This document shows, one piece after another, positions 47,180 through 58,234 of a stretch of DNA of 64,000 nt. The position numbers were made by a program, and so were the translations under genes. The DNA comes from Amoebidium appalachense. Lineage: Eukaryota > Ichthyosporea. The notes beneath the pieces were generated by a model. It did not search any database and had not been told where the DNA came from. It worked only from the letters and a program-made list of their open reading frames with translations. How positions within the stretch are numbered: the first letter of the stretch is position 1; every line of letters begins with the position of its first letter. The stretch is taken from positions 620,001-684,000 of the forward strand of contig CAVNZM010000001.1 of NCBI GenBank assembly GCA_963693365.1, given 5' to 3'.

Positions 47180-49230
47180 CATGACCTTCCTATCGATACG
47201 GTAAACCCATCCATCAGGCGGGGTTTTCAGACGTCTTTACGACAACTAATGGTTGTCGAGGACACTCATATGGATATTGTAAACCCATCCATTCGACAGT
47301 TGTTTCCGATGTCTTAAGACAGTCTTCCGAGGGGGTGCAGCAAGACCATCTTATGATGTCGTAATCCGGAGGTGTGCACGACATCCAGTGTACATCCAAT
47401 GTATGGGGTTAGGAGTACCACCATAATATCATCTTACGATGTCGTAATGTGCAGGTGTTTACGACATACACAGTGTATCGTGGACCTTCATATGGATACT
47501 GTAAACCAATCCATGCGGGGGGTTTCAGGCGTCTATTGACAGTCTCACGTTGGGTGTCGCAAGAGCATGTTACGATGTCGTATACTGGGGGGGTTTACGA
47601 CCACTAATGGTTGTCGAGGACACTCATATGGATATTGTAAACCCATCCATTCGACAGTTGATTCCGATGTCTTAAGACAGTCTTCCGAGGGGGTGCAGCA
47701 AGACCATCTTATGATGTCGTAATCCGGAGGTGTGCACGACATACAGTGTACATCCAATGTATGGGGTTAGGAGTACCACCATAATATCATCTTACGATGT
47801 CGTAATGTGCAGGTGTTTACGACATACACAGTGTATCGTGGACCTTCAAATGGATACTGTAAACCAATCCATCCGGCGGGGTTTCAGACGTCTATTGACA
47901 GTCTCACGTGGGGTGTCGTAAGAGCATGTTACGATGTCGTACTCAGGTGGGGTTTACGACAACTAATGGTTGTCGAGGACATTCATATGGATATTGTAAA
48001 CCCATCCATTCGACAGTTATTTCCGACGTCGTAAGACAGTCTTTCGAGGGGGTGCAGCAAGACCATCTTATGATGTCGTAATCCGGAGGTGTGCACGACA
48101 TCCAGTGTACATCCAATGTATGGGGTTAGGAGTACCACCATAATATCATCTTACGATGTCGTAATGTGCAGGTCTTTACGACATACACAGTGTATCGTGG
48201 GCCTTCATATGGATACTGTAAACCAATCCATCCGGCGGGGTTTCAGACGTCTATTGACAGTCTCACGTGGGGTGTCGTAAGAGCATGTTACGATGTCGTA
48301 CACAGGTGGGGTTTACGACAACTAATGGTTGTCGAGGATATTCATATGGATATTGTAAACCCATCCATTCGACAGTTATTTCCGACGTCGTAAGACAGTC
48401 TTCCGAGGGGGTGCAGCAAGACCATCTTATGATGTCGTAATCCGGAGGAGTGCACGACATCCAGTGTACATCCAATGTATGGGGTTAGGAGTACCACCAT
48501 AATATCATCTTACGATGTCGTAATGTGCAGGTGTTTACGACATACACAGCCTGTCGTGGACCTTCAAATGGATACTGTAAACCAATCCATCCGGCGGGGT
48601 TTCAGACGTCTAGTGACAGTCTCACGTGGGGTGTCGTAAGAGCATGTTACGATGTCTGACTCAGGTGGGGTTTACGACAACTAATGGTTGTCGAGGACAT
48701 TCATATGGATATTTTAAACCCATCCATACGACAGTTATTTCCGACGTCGTAGGACTGTCTTCCGAGGGGTGCAGCAAGACCATCTTATGATGTCGTAATC
48801 CGGAGGTGTGCACGACATCCAGTGTACATCCAATGTATGGGGTTAGGAGTACCACCATAATATCATCTTACGATGTCGTAATGTGCAGGTGTTTACGACA
48901 TACACAGTGTATCGTGGACCTTCAAATGGATACTGTAAACCAATCCATACGGCGGGGTTTCAGACGTCTAGCGACAGTCTCACGTGGGGTGTCGTAAGAG
49001 CATGTTACGATGTCGTACACAGGTGGGGTTTACGACAACTAATGGTTGTCGAGGACATTCGTATGGATATTGTAAACCCATCCATTCGACAGTTATTTCC
49101 GACGTCGTAAGACAGTCTTCCGAGGGGGTGCAGCAAGACCATCTTATGATGTCGTAATCCGGAGGAGTGCACGACATCCAATGTACATCCAATGTATGGG
49201 GTTAGGAGTACCACGAAAGTTGTGGTTGCT
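47180..49230. repeat. 359-bp tandem array, about 5.7 units, at the right end of E1
   Basis: GGTTGTCGAGGA recurs at 47251, 47609, 47968, 48327, 48686 and 49044, a period of 358-359 bp. Each unit contains several GTCGTAA or TTACGA motifs like the left subterminal region. The array ends about 220 bp from the right terminus. Confidence 0.95.
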
Positions 49231-49461
49231 GTAAACCCATCCATAGGTGTGGTTAGGGTTATACATTGGGCTGTCCCAATACTGTCGGTCATCCCTAAAG
49301 GGGTCGTAAACCACTCCGCCGACGGTCTACGACGTCGTCGACGGGTTTGGAGGTTTTTCCTTCATATAGCGTAAGCCCATCCATTAGACAGTCCTAAACC
49401 AGTGCCAACCCATCGACGAGGTCTTCGGTGGGGTTACGAGGGGGGGGGGAGATTGCTGATG
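49231..49461. promoter_or_regulatory. E1 right terminus
   Basis: It ends with GGAGATTGCTGATG, the inverted form of the left terminus. The inner side has a G-run and GGGTTACGAG, mirroring CCCCTCGTAAT next to the left terminus. Confidence 0.8.
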
Positions 49462-50748
49462 AGGGTGAAATCAGGAAGGCTGGGGAGTCGGGTACGTAGA
49501 GGGTGTTGAGGCTCAGTACTGATGTTACTCCGTTGTAGGTGACGGCCAGGTTGATGACACCACGGCGATGTGCAGTGACGATGCCGAGGCCGTGGACGTC
49601 AGTTGGGGGGCATGGCTCAAGAGTAGAGAAGTACTCCTTTACTGGGCACACGTGCACGTTGGAAGCCGAGTCCCAGCAGGGGTCCATGGGTAGGGAGGCC
49701 GTGGCGGACACGAGGGCAAAATGCACCTCTTTTCCAGACTTGGTGCTGGCGCGGTGACGACGGGCAATTGAGCAGCCAGGTTTGTCACAATGTGTGACAT
49801 GATGGTCTTCGTGACAGTAGGCACAGTCGAGGGAGCCAGTGGTCTTGGCTCGGGTTGGCTGGGAATGACGGTTACCCCCTTTACGTGGGGGGTAGGGTGA
49901 CCGGGAACGATAGCCGGGGGAACGGGACCGTGAGTAATCACGGTCAACTGAGGGAGATCGATCGGTGGGACGACCGCGGGGGTGACGGGAGACGGAGCTG
50001 TCACGTCGGGGGATCCGGTGTCTGAGGTCGTCCTTGGTGAGGACACGGCTTTGCAGGGCACGTGCTGTTCGGACGGTGGAGGAGGACCCGGACCCAGAGT
50101 CGATGAGACCTTCACGGATCTCTGCAGCTCGGATGTCACTGATTAGACAGTTGTAGGTCTCGTAGTTAATGGTACGACGGAAGTAGTCGGCAATCATGGC
50201 CTGGATGTCGGTACAAACTAACTTACGGTTCTTCTTGAGGTGGATGAAGAAGTTATCAACCATAGTCTTGTGAGGAATGGGCTCTTCGAGGATGTGCAGG
50301 GTAGTGCACAGACGGCGTGCCATGGTGAGGTAGGCCGTCACGGTGACGGTCTTGAAGTCTTTGAGTTCAAGCTCATGGTAGTCGAGGAGGATTTGACGAG
50401 CACGATCTTCACGTTCAGCCGCATAGGTCATACGGAGGTTGTGGAAAGCTTGGGCAGGTGACACATCATCGTGGATTTGACCAGAGTTATACAGCTCGTC
50501 ATTGGAGACGAGTTGAGTAAACATCTGTTCAAGGAGGTTGGAAGCCTCGGTGTAGGCCTCCTCAGTGTCGTAGCCGTGCCACTCATTCTCGTCGGAAGGG
50601 TCGACCCACTCGGGGGCCTTGATGACAGGCACTAACTTGGCCGCGGTGGTGGTACGTAGGTACCGGAAGATGACGGGTTCCCACTCATATTAGGTGAGAC
50701 GTTTGCCGGACTTCTTGTCCGTGGTGTCATCCCCTTTCCAGGGGGTGC
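49462..50748 (-). pseudogene. Copia gag-protease, continuation of the fragment at 37255
   Basis: In minus sense from 50748: WKGDDTTDKKSGKRLT, an in-frame TAA, YEWEPVIFRYLRTTTAAKL, then gag (AFHNLRMTYAAEREDRARQI, LISDIRAAEIREGLIDSG), an Arg/Ser-rich tail, a zinc-knuckle-like CAYCHEDHHVTHCDKPGC (about 49790) and protease with WDSASNVHVCPVKEYF (about 49660), ending FLISPS at the E1 border. Gag packages RNA and the protease matures the polyprotein. The start codon and 5' LTR are missing because E3 begins at 50749. With the piece at 37255-37968 it forms one minus-oriented element. Confidence 0.9.
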
Positions 50749-51330
50749 CAATCAGCAAACCCCCCCGGGGTGTACTTGAATATTATTGGAATATACTGTC
50801 CAAAACGCGACCATGAATATTCAGCCAGAACATTAAATGATACACTCGTACACGTGTATGGCATTCCAATGAACACTAACGGGCACCATGTATTCATGAA
50901 TGCCTTATGAATGTCAGACGAACACATATGGAACACATGCGGAATATATGTGAATACCTAATGACGAACATTCAAGTAGTACCCACGCAACGCGTATTCG
51001 ATTGTATTCTTGTAACACACAATGAACACGTATAGTATACCAACCCGAATACTCATACTGAACAGTCACTGGTACTACACAATATCCTATGAATACCCTC
51101 TGAATATCACCTATACACTATGTATTCCATTGCACCGCATAGTGTCCATATGGTACTCATGTGTACTAACCCCATACTCTTCGTGAACATACATGGATAG
51201 TAGCTGGGCACATCTCAGATAATATTGAATATGAATATGAATGCTAATGAATATGAAGAAGATGGTATATTCCAGTAGTACAACTACCGTGTACATGTAC
51301 ATTCAGCCTGCATAATCATGTATGCAAAAG
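50749..51330. promoter_or_regulatory. E3 subterminal region rich in GAATAC / GAACAC / GAATAT
   Basis: More than 20 copies of GAAYAY or its complement lie within 550 bp, in both orientations, for example GAATATT, GAACACTAAC, GTATTCATGAATGCC and GAATACC. This is a different motif from the TCGTAA of E1/E2. No gene is seen. Confidence 0.6.
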
Positions 51331-51334
51331 GATG

Positions 51335-51562
51335 GGGGGGGGGGGGGGGGGGGGGTTTAAGGACCCGGACTCAAGGTTTTTTTATCACTTTCTTTTATTA
51401 CTAAATTAACGGCAGTCCCTAGTAGCTTGGTGGTGGCTTCGTTAACTTGAAGATGCTGCCGCAGGCGAGTGAACTATCTGAGAACCTGCATGTGTGTGTG
51501 CATGTGTGTGTGTGTGTATGTGTGTGTGTGTGTGTGTGTGTGGTGTTTGTGTGTGTGTATGT

Positions 51563-51618
<56 letters not shown>

Positions 51619-51780
51619 GTGTGTAAGTGTGCACGCGTGTGCGTGTCCGTGTGTGCGTGGTGGGGGGGGGGGGGGGGTGGGAAGGGGACGGCAGGTTTAG
51701 GGGGGGGGGGGGGGGGTGCAAGCAGAGCATGGGGAAGGAATGTATGTGGCTGATGAGGGGCGAGGGGGGGGGGGGGGGGG
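51335..51780. repeat. Poly-G and (TG)n tracts with a possible small exon
   Basis: G-runs at 51336-51355, 51661-51717 and 51763-51781 flank (TG)n at 51490-51640. On the minus strand, after CATGCAG, 51488-51419 reads FSDSSLACGSIFKLTKPPPS and a stop, which could be an alternative last exon of gene Z. Support is weak. Confidence 0.5.
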
Positions 51781-51808
51781 GAGGATCCTGGGGGTTAGCA
51801 AAAGAACA

Positions 51809-52985
51809 CTAAGAAGTAACAAACATGAGGCCACACTCCTGTTCAAAGGCCGGTTGGTTTAAACCGCAGGCTAGTGGGGTGAGGGGGCGGTGGGGGGCGA
51901 GCGGGGGACTGGGGAAGGAAGGGTGGGGGAGGGGGGGGGGGGGGGGGGAGAGGGGGGGGGGGGGGGGGGAGGGGGGGGGTGTCTCACCGTTGCGCTCAAG
52001 ATGGAAGTGAACTGTATGGGACACACAGTACCCTTCGCAGTAGGTGACCAGGTTTGCGCACAGGAACTTCTTGCATTTGTGAACCTGAGTGTGTGCAGGA
52101 GGGGCCCAGGGGGGGGGGGGGGGGGGAAGGGGGGGAGGGGGGGGGGGGGGAAGGGGGAGGGTGTGTGTGTAGGGGGGAAGAGGGGATGACCCAGGAGAAG
52201 TGAGAGGAGAGGAGGGAAGGGGAAGTATTGGTTGGGGACGGGGGGGGGGGGGGGGGGAGGTTTAGGCGGGGGGGGGGGGGGGGGGGAACAAGATGAGAGT
52301 GGGAGAAACGTCAGAAAGACAACTCGGGTTCAGACCGTGTAAGGGGGGAAGGGGGAGGGGGGAGGGGCGGAGGAAATCTGGTGGGGGCGAGGGGGGGTAT
52401 ATGCGAAGAAACAAGAGACAGAGGTGAGGTGCAAGACTGTGGGGAGCTAGAGTGTGAGTATCCAGGCACAAAGATGTCTGCTCGTCAGGGTGACAATGTG
52501 TGTGAGTAGGAGAGATGGGGAAAGAGGGGACCAATGTGAACCTGGCCATAGCCTCCTCCGGTCCCAAGTTGTGCCTGGTGCAGCACACACAGACCACCTT
52601 CCTCCGTTGCTTTCTTCTTGCACTGAGTGGCGTTGTGAGGGGGTGCACTGTACCCTACGCATTGTCCAAAACTCGACGGTTCCCGCTGCACGGTAACGCC
52701 CTCGACCTGGGGAGCCTGGACACAGAGGCACGTCAGCCATTTGTCTGCGCCGATGTCCGTGATGAGCTGGCGAGCAACGGCGGGTGTGATGACGCGGTTT
52801 TCTGGTACAAGCGGGTGAGAGGCCGGCGGGGAGGCCCTAGCGGGGGTGGGGGCTTGAAACCCAAGTTGGCGATTTGGCCTGCCGACTTGATCAGGTGTTG
52901 TTGAAACAAACTGAAGAGGGCTTGTTGTACCGAGAGGAATTGAAAGAGTCGAAATGTTCAGGCCATTTTGGATTTTCACGACCAA
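51809..52985 (-). CDS. Gene Z: unknown small protein with two Cys/His clusters, three exons
   Basis: Exons on the minus strand are 52985-52542 (from ATG), 52084-51988 and 51870-51809 (TAG). Junctions are CCAG/GTTCAC, CTCAG/GTT, AACG/GTGAGA and ACTAG/CCT, with phases 0 and 1 agreeing, giving 200 residues. Residues 1-100 are Ser/Pro/Thr-rich. Then follows FGQCVGYSAPPHNATQCKKK with LCVLHQ, a C-x12-C-x10-C-x2-H pattern. Exon 2 has CKKFLCANLVTYCEGYCVSH, a C-x4-C-x6-C-x3-C-x2-H pattern. Such spacing suggests zinc binding, distantly like C3Hc3H-type DNA-binding domains, but I cannot name a family. It lies next to the left terminus of E3, where CACTA-group elements often carry an accessory DNA-binding gene. 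Introns are poly-C/poly-G with no other content. Confidence 0.65.
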
Positions 52986-53129
52986 CTCATCAATTTTTAC
53001 TCAACAACTACCTTTTGTTGCGCGTCTGCTGGCGAATCGCTCATGTTGAAGGTTATACTATGGCGGAGAAACGTAAGGGAACGACAGGGAAAGGTTCGGG
53101 TATGCTTATATAAGAATTGCTAAGTGAAG

Positions 53130-54251
53130 GCTGTGTCTAGCTACTTTGACCGCCCTGTAACGCTGTGCTTTTTGCAAAGAACAGACCGGACCGAAACGAA
53201 AAAAGGTTGGATGTACGCCCATTGAAACGGCCTTGCTGCGCTCGCCGCATTCCTGAATGAGATCCACCAATGGCCAGCGGCTTTGGCACAGATCGTCATG
53301 ACCAGTACCCAGTTTCCCGGATGTACATTCGCTGAATGCTCAAAAATGCAAAATAGTGCCCAACCCGAACGTTTTTGTACGTTTTTGTATATACTGTTGC
53401 ATTCCAGTAAATTTGTAACACCGTTTTGGCCAGTTTTCGTGCCATTTTTTTATTTTTCATTCTGCGAACAGTCGATTAGAACGTTTTTGTACAGGATTGA
53501 GCACGATTCGAAGTCGATTAGAACGTTTTTGTACAGGATTGAGCACGATTCGAACGCAGCTCCGCCGCGCCGGCGGGTGCCAATGGCTATCCACAAATGC
53601 TCTGATTGAACATTCCATGAACACACACGGATACGCGCATCGAGTGAGGCTGAGCGAGGCAGGTTCGCGTGACGGTGGGAGTAGTACGTAATATATATAT
53701 ATATATATATATATAGTAGCTTTATTGCGTCTACTGCGACCGCCTTGTAACGCTGTGCTGGTTACAACAAACGAGAAAAGAAAGAGAAGAGCGAAATTAT
53801 ACCCCACATGTACACCGCGGATATGCCACCATGATCCTGAGTGAGATCCACCAATGGCCAGCGGCTCTGGCACAGATCGTCATGACCAGTACCCAGTTTC
53901 CCGGATGTACATTCGCTGAATGCTCAAAAATGCAAAAAAGTGCCCAACCGAACGTTTTTGTACGTTTTTGTATATACTGTTGCATTCCAGTAAATTTGTA
54001 ACACCATTTTGGCCAGTTTTCGTGCCAATTTTTTATTTTTCATTCGGCGAACAGTCGATTAGAACGTTTTTGTACAGGATTGAGCACGATTCGAACGCAG
54101 CTCCGCCGCGTTCGCCGCCGCCGGCAGGGGAGGAGCTGGGTGCCAATGGCTATCTACAAATGTTCCGATTGAACATTCCATGAACACACACGGATACGTG
54201 CATCGAGCGAGGCTGAGCGAGGCAGGTTCGCGTGACGGTGGGAGTAGTACG

Positions 54252-54297
<46 letters not shown>

Positions 54298-54782
54298 GCT
54301 TTATTGCGTCTACTGCGACCGCCTTGTAACGCTGTGCTGGTTACAACAAACGAGAAAAGAAAGAGAAGAGCGAAATTATACCCCACATGTACACCGCGGA
54401 TATGCCACCATGATCCTGAGTGAGATCCACCAATGGCCAGCGGCTCTGGCACAGATCGTCATGACCAGTACCCAGTTTCCCGGATGTACATTCGCTGAAT
54501 GCTCAAAAATGCAAAAAAGTGCCCAACCGAACGTTTTTGTACGTTTTTGTATATACTGTTGCATTCCAGTAAATTTGTAACACCATTTTGGCCAGTTTTC
54601 GTGCCATTTTTTTATTTTTCATTCTGCGAACAGTCGATTAGAACGTTTTTGTACAGGATTGAGCACGATTCGAACGCAGCTCCGCCGCGTTCGCCGCCGC
54701 CGGCAGGGGAGGAGCTTGGTGCAACTGAATATCCATCAGTGCAAACGAGTGCTCACGCTGAATACACGTTGAACGTGCCATG
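53130..54782. repeat. About 580-bp tandem repeat upstream of gene Z
   Basis: Full unit starts: GAGATCCACCAATGGCCAGC at 53260, about 53843 and about 54421. The array begins with a half unit (GACCGCCCTGTAACGCTGTG at about 53147) and the third unit is cut at about 54720. Each unit contains GAACGTTTTTGTACAGGATT, CCGGCGGG or CCGGCAGGGG, and a (TA)n of 13-25 units (53691, 54255). The first unit has an internal 48-bp duplication at 53480-53575. It may act as promoter or subterminal DNA. Confidence 0.9.
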
Positions 54783-55705
54783 AACACAAACGGGCACCGC
54801 CGATATATAGCTTTTTAAAGCACCCAGGCAAGGGAGAGCGACAAAAACCACTGCGTAGATAACTAAAAAAAAGGGGGGGATGTGCTAAAAAGCTAAAATA
54901 TAGATTGAATGTTTTAAGAAGGTTTATTTGAAACACTGTATAGACATCAACAAATTTTATTATAAATGTTTGACGGTATTATTTGAAATACGCAGGTATC
55001 GATACCCTTCAATAAATATAAAAGCCAACTCTGTTTGCAGCTCGCGGCGAAATGTAAAATATGAAATAAACAGCAAAGAGCTCAAATATTGATTAATTAG
55101 CAAGGCTATAATATAGTAGTGAGCACGAAAAAAAAAAATATATCCACGGGTTTTTACTACTACGTCATGTGGAGTGCTAATATGTGCGCAGGTATACCTG
55201 CGCATTATACCTGCGCACAATTAGTAGTTGTGGGAATATTGGCTTTATATAGGGCAAAAACATCCTCGGTCGTTGTGATTGTGGGAAATATTTGGAGACT
55301 TTTGATTGGACGAATATCCCTGAACATCGTCGCCTTGTGAACACATCATGTATTCGTGAATACACTGTTGAGTGCCTACGTGCTTGTTTGGAGTTCTGTG
55401 ACGTGTGTCTGTATATGTGTGTGTGTGTGCGCGTGCGTGCGTGTGTGCCTGCGCGCACGTGTGTGTATGTGTTTTGTGTATGTGTGTGTGCGTGTGTGTG
55501 TGTGTGCGTGTGTGTGCGTGTATGTGTGTCTGTGTGTGCGTGCGTGTATGTGTGTGTGTGTGCGTGCGTGTGTGTGTGTGTGTGTGTGTGCGTGCATGCA
55601 TGCACGCGTTTGTGCGTGCGCTGTGTGGCTGTGTTGTGGGTCACACACGCACACACACGGCGCGCGCGCGCGTACGCACATATATGCATGCACACACGGA
55701 CATAT

Positions 55706-55763
<58 letters not shown>

Positions 55764-56070
55764 GCGCACACACGCACACACGGGTTATACAGTCCTTCGA
55801 TTTATTTTGAGATCGTAAAGGGGCATTCATGCTGTTACAAACTTTACGGTACACAGTTTCGGTTTCCTTCCTTCTATGGGTACGAACATTCAAACAAACA
55901 GGCGGCACAATGTAATACTCATCGTCCTCTTAGGTTATGACTATTCACGTATAGTTACTGAACAGTCAGTTGAACAACACACGAACACACACACTTCTTT
56001 ATCGGGTCCTATCAATATCACACACACACACACACACACACACACATCAAATAATGCAAGCCAAGGAGAT
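54783..56070. other. Gene-free stretch with (TG)n and (ACGC)n blocks
   Basis: 54783-55180 is A+T-rich without recognised content. 55400-55610 is (TG)n/(CGTG)n and 55645-55785 is (CA)n/(ACGC)n, so the two halves are roughly complementary and could fold. (CA)n recurs at 56021-56047. Reading frames are repeat translations. Confidence 0.7.
55185..55204. repeat. 20-bp perfect palindrome TGCGCAGGTATACCTGCGCA
   Basis: It is followed at once by TTATACCTGCGCAC, a third half-site. It may be a protein-binding site or a remnant of terminal sequences. Confidence 0.85.
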
Positions 56071-56114
56071 TATGTAATTGGTCGTGCACGTACACGTGCA
56101 CGACCAATTACATA
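56071..56114. repeat. 44-bp near-perfect palindrome beside the gene T stop
   Basis: Two 21-bp arms (56071-56091 and 56094-56114) are perfect complements around a 2-bp spacer. The arm reads TATGTAATTGGTCGTGCACG plus T. It ends one base before the stop codon of gene T (56116-56118 on the plus strand), so it starts the 3' untranslated region and may serve in 3' end formation, or be an inserted palindrome. Confidence 0.95.
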
Positions 56115-56115
56115 C

Positions 56116-56568
56116 TCAGCTCTGGCGCTCAGTCACAGTCCCCAGGTAGATAAACCTGTTTACATAGAAATCATTGGGGCCCTTTCCAAACCTAGGAACC
56201 ACGTGCACGAGCCCTAGAATCGATTCCACCTCTATGCATTCGTAGTAATGGTCTACAAGAACCAGCTTTTCACACCCACACCGACAACACATCCCTTTCT
56301 TCTCATACCACTGAACGAATGCAAAGCACCTATGTTCTCCCTCGTGCATGCATTTAAACAAACACAAGACCCGCGCATACCACTCGTCCTTGTTGCCTTG
56401 GTCGTCAACAGCATCCACCTGAACGCTGTCGTAGCGAGGGCTCCCATAGAATGAGTCCGATGCCACCACCCGGAAGTATAACTTGCTTCCCTCCTCTCTG
56501 ATGTGGATGGACCGGTAGACGTGTATCTGGGCAAAAGGTTGTTGGAAGGGTTTTGTGTGTGTGTGCGT

Positions 56569-56607
<39 letters not shown>

Positions 56608-57823
56608 GTGATGAGAACATGTAACACAAGGAAAAAGGGGGGTGGGGGGGGAGGAGGGGGGAGGGAGGATGGGGAGGGGGAGCAGGGTGAGGATAGGGAT
56701 GAAGGAAAGGCAGAGTGGGTGGGGGAGGAGAGGTGGAGAGAGGGAGAGGTGCCCTGAAAAATAACACACCTGATTCTCGTCAGGGTTGGGCATCTGGTCC
56801 CGACGCAGCCGTGCCCCGCCAGGCCGCTGCTCTGGTGGGGTTAAAGCCCACTGTAGGCGGGCCGGAAGTTGCTTCAGTTGAGGATGCTTCTTGACGGACG
56901 CATGGTAGTTCCCGTTCCATCCAGGATAGGTCTGGTCAAGTTGGCGTAGGAAGATCGGCTTTGGTTCCTTACCTATCAGAAAAAGGTAGACAAAGGTATA
57001 GTGTGTGTGAGTGGTTATGTCGGTTTGTTATGTTTTCCGTTTGCTGGGGGGGGGGGGGGGGGGGTCTTTGCGGTGTAAAATTGTTTGCGCGATATGTTGC
57101 TGCATGCTTAAACAGTTTGTGCAAGCCCCCCTAGGCCGTGGAAAGGTTGTGGTCGTGTATGCTGGTGGGGGGAACGGTGCACTATGCACGGGAAGTCCTT
57201 AGTTGCACTGGGGGGGTGGGGGGGGGGGGGGGAGGGGGGTTCAACCCTTCGAAATTGCCATCAACTATACGAGTGTATTCAATGGTATTACCCTGTGCCT
57301 AGATCAGAGTGTTCACGTGTCCTAGGATACTAATGTAATGGGTACGAACACCTTGTTGGTAAACGAGGATGATACGTTAACACCCAATTGGAACACCCAC
57401 GAATACATTCGTACATCGATTGGACAGTTGGTCGTCCGACCCAGCACCACGTGGAGGTAATAAATCAAAAAAGACCACCGATGCACATGTCTCTGTGTGT
57501 GTGTGTTGGGGGGGGGGGGGGGATATTCTTTATGGTTAACTGGGTAAGGGGGGACTGCACCGATCAGGATGTAATCCTCCCCAAGCTTCTCTGCAATGGC
57601 CTCTTCTTGTGCTGCAACAGCCAGTGGGTCCTCCACAACACCACTAGGGTCCTCCACCTCACCTCTGTCCAAGAGGTTACTGTCAGCCAGGCTGGAGAGG
57701 AATGCCATAGCCTCGTATCTTCTGATGTTCTCCACCATCTGTTGTGTGTGTACGAAGGTGTGTGTGTGTTGAGGGGGCAAGGGGGGAGGGTGAGTGTTGG
57801 GGGAAGGGGGTGGGGGGGGGGGG

Positions 57824-57864
<41 letters not shown>

Positions 57865-57946
57865 GAGAGGAAGGGGGAGAGTTAGTGAATACGTGAGAAA
57901 CGAAGGGTGTGATCCATAGGTAGCAGGCAGATGAGGTGGGGGAGGG

Positions 57947-57977
<31 letters not shown>

Positions 57978-58191
57978 CTGATTTACCTGGCTTTCAAAGG
58001 TGATGGTGTTCTTGTTAGTGGACTTGTATGCCACCTTCGACAGCTTGTGGTGGCGCTCTCCACCCTCAGCTGACTCGAATGCCCCAAACTCCTTTGTGGC
58101 CAAGGAGTAGTGCTTGCCGACGTGGAACTTTATGAAGTTCATCTCTGATGGGTTGCAGCCCTTGAAGGTCTTTTCCATGCGGTCACAGAAC
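56116..58191 (-). CDS. Transposase-like gene T, C-terminal four exons (Plavaka/CACTA-like)
   Basis: Minus-strand exons: 58191-57987, 57738 to about 57562, 56972-56770 and 56526-56116 (stop). Boundaries are TACAG/GTT, CCAG/GTAAAT, AACAG/ATG, GATAG/GTAAG, TCAG/GTGTGT and CCCAG/ATA. The first exon reads NFIKFHVGKHYSLATKEFGA and ERHHKLSKVAYKSTNKN, matching the KxHxxxHY...FG...ER.H...K.xYxxxN signature of Plavaka-type transposases. The second is acidic (EDPSGVVEDPLAVAAQEEAI). The third has FLRQLDQTYPGWNGNYHASV. The last has VYRSIHIREEGSKLYF, SPRYDSVQV, YARVLCLFKC, EVESILGLVHVVPRF and FYVNRFIYLG. The catalytic DDE exons are not found upstream, where only 177- and 183-bp arrays follow, so the gene is probably incomplete. 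The exon 2 end is uncertain. Confidence 0.65.
57035..57240 (+). repeat. Isolated 177-bp unit inside an intron of gene T
   Basis: TCTTTGCGGTGTAAAATTG to ATGCACGGGA followed by poly-G. It is the same unit as in the array at 58235-58923 but lies between exons 2 and 3. Confidence 0.85.
57795..57980. repeat. Poly-G tracts in the first visible intron of gene T
   Basis: Runs at 57812-57863 and 57948-57977 frame a short unique stretch. Confidence 0.9.
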
Positions 58192-58234
58192 CTGTATGCA
58201 GATTGATTTGCACTAATAGTCACTGCATGCTCAC

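Noticed and set aside
47120-49374. Series of 60-75-codon frames repeating every 359 bp
   Set aside because: They follow the satellite unit, are interrupted differently in each unit and show no start or splice logic.
52454-52904. Plus-strand frames opposite gene Z
   Set aside because: The minus strand has agreeing splice phases and Cys/His clusters; the plus frames have neither.
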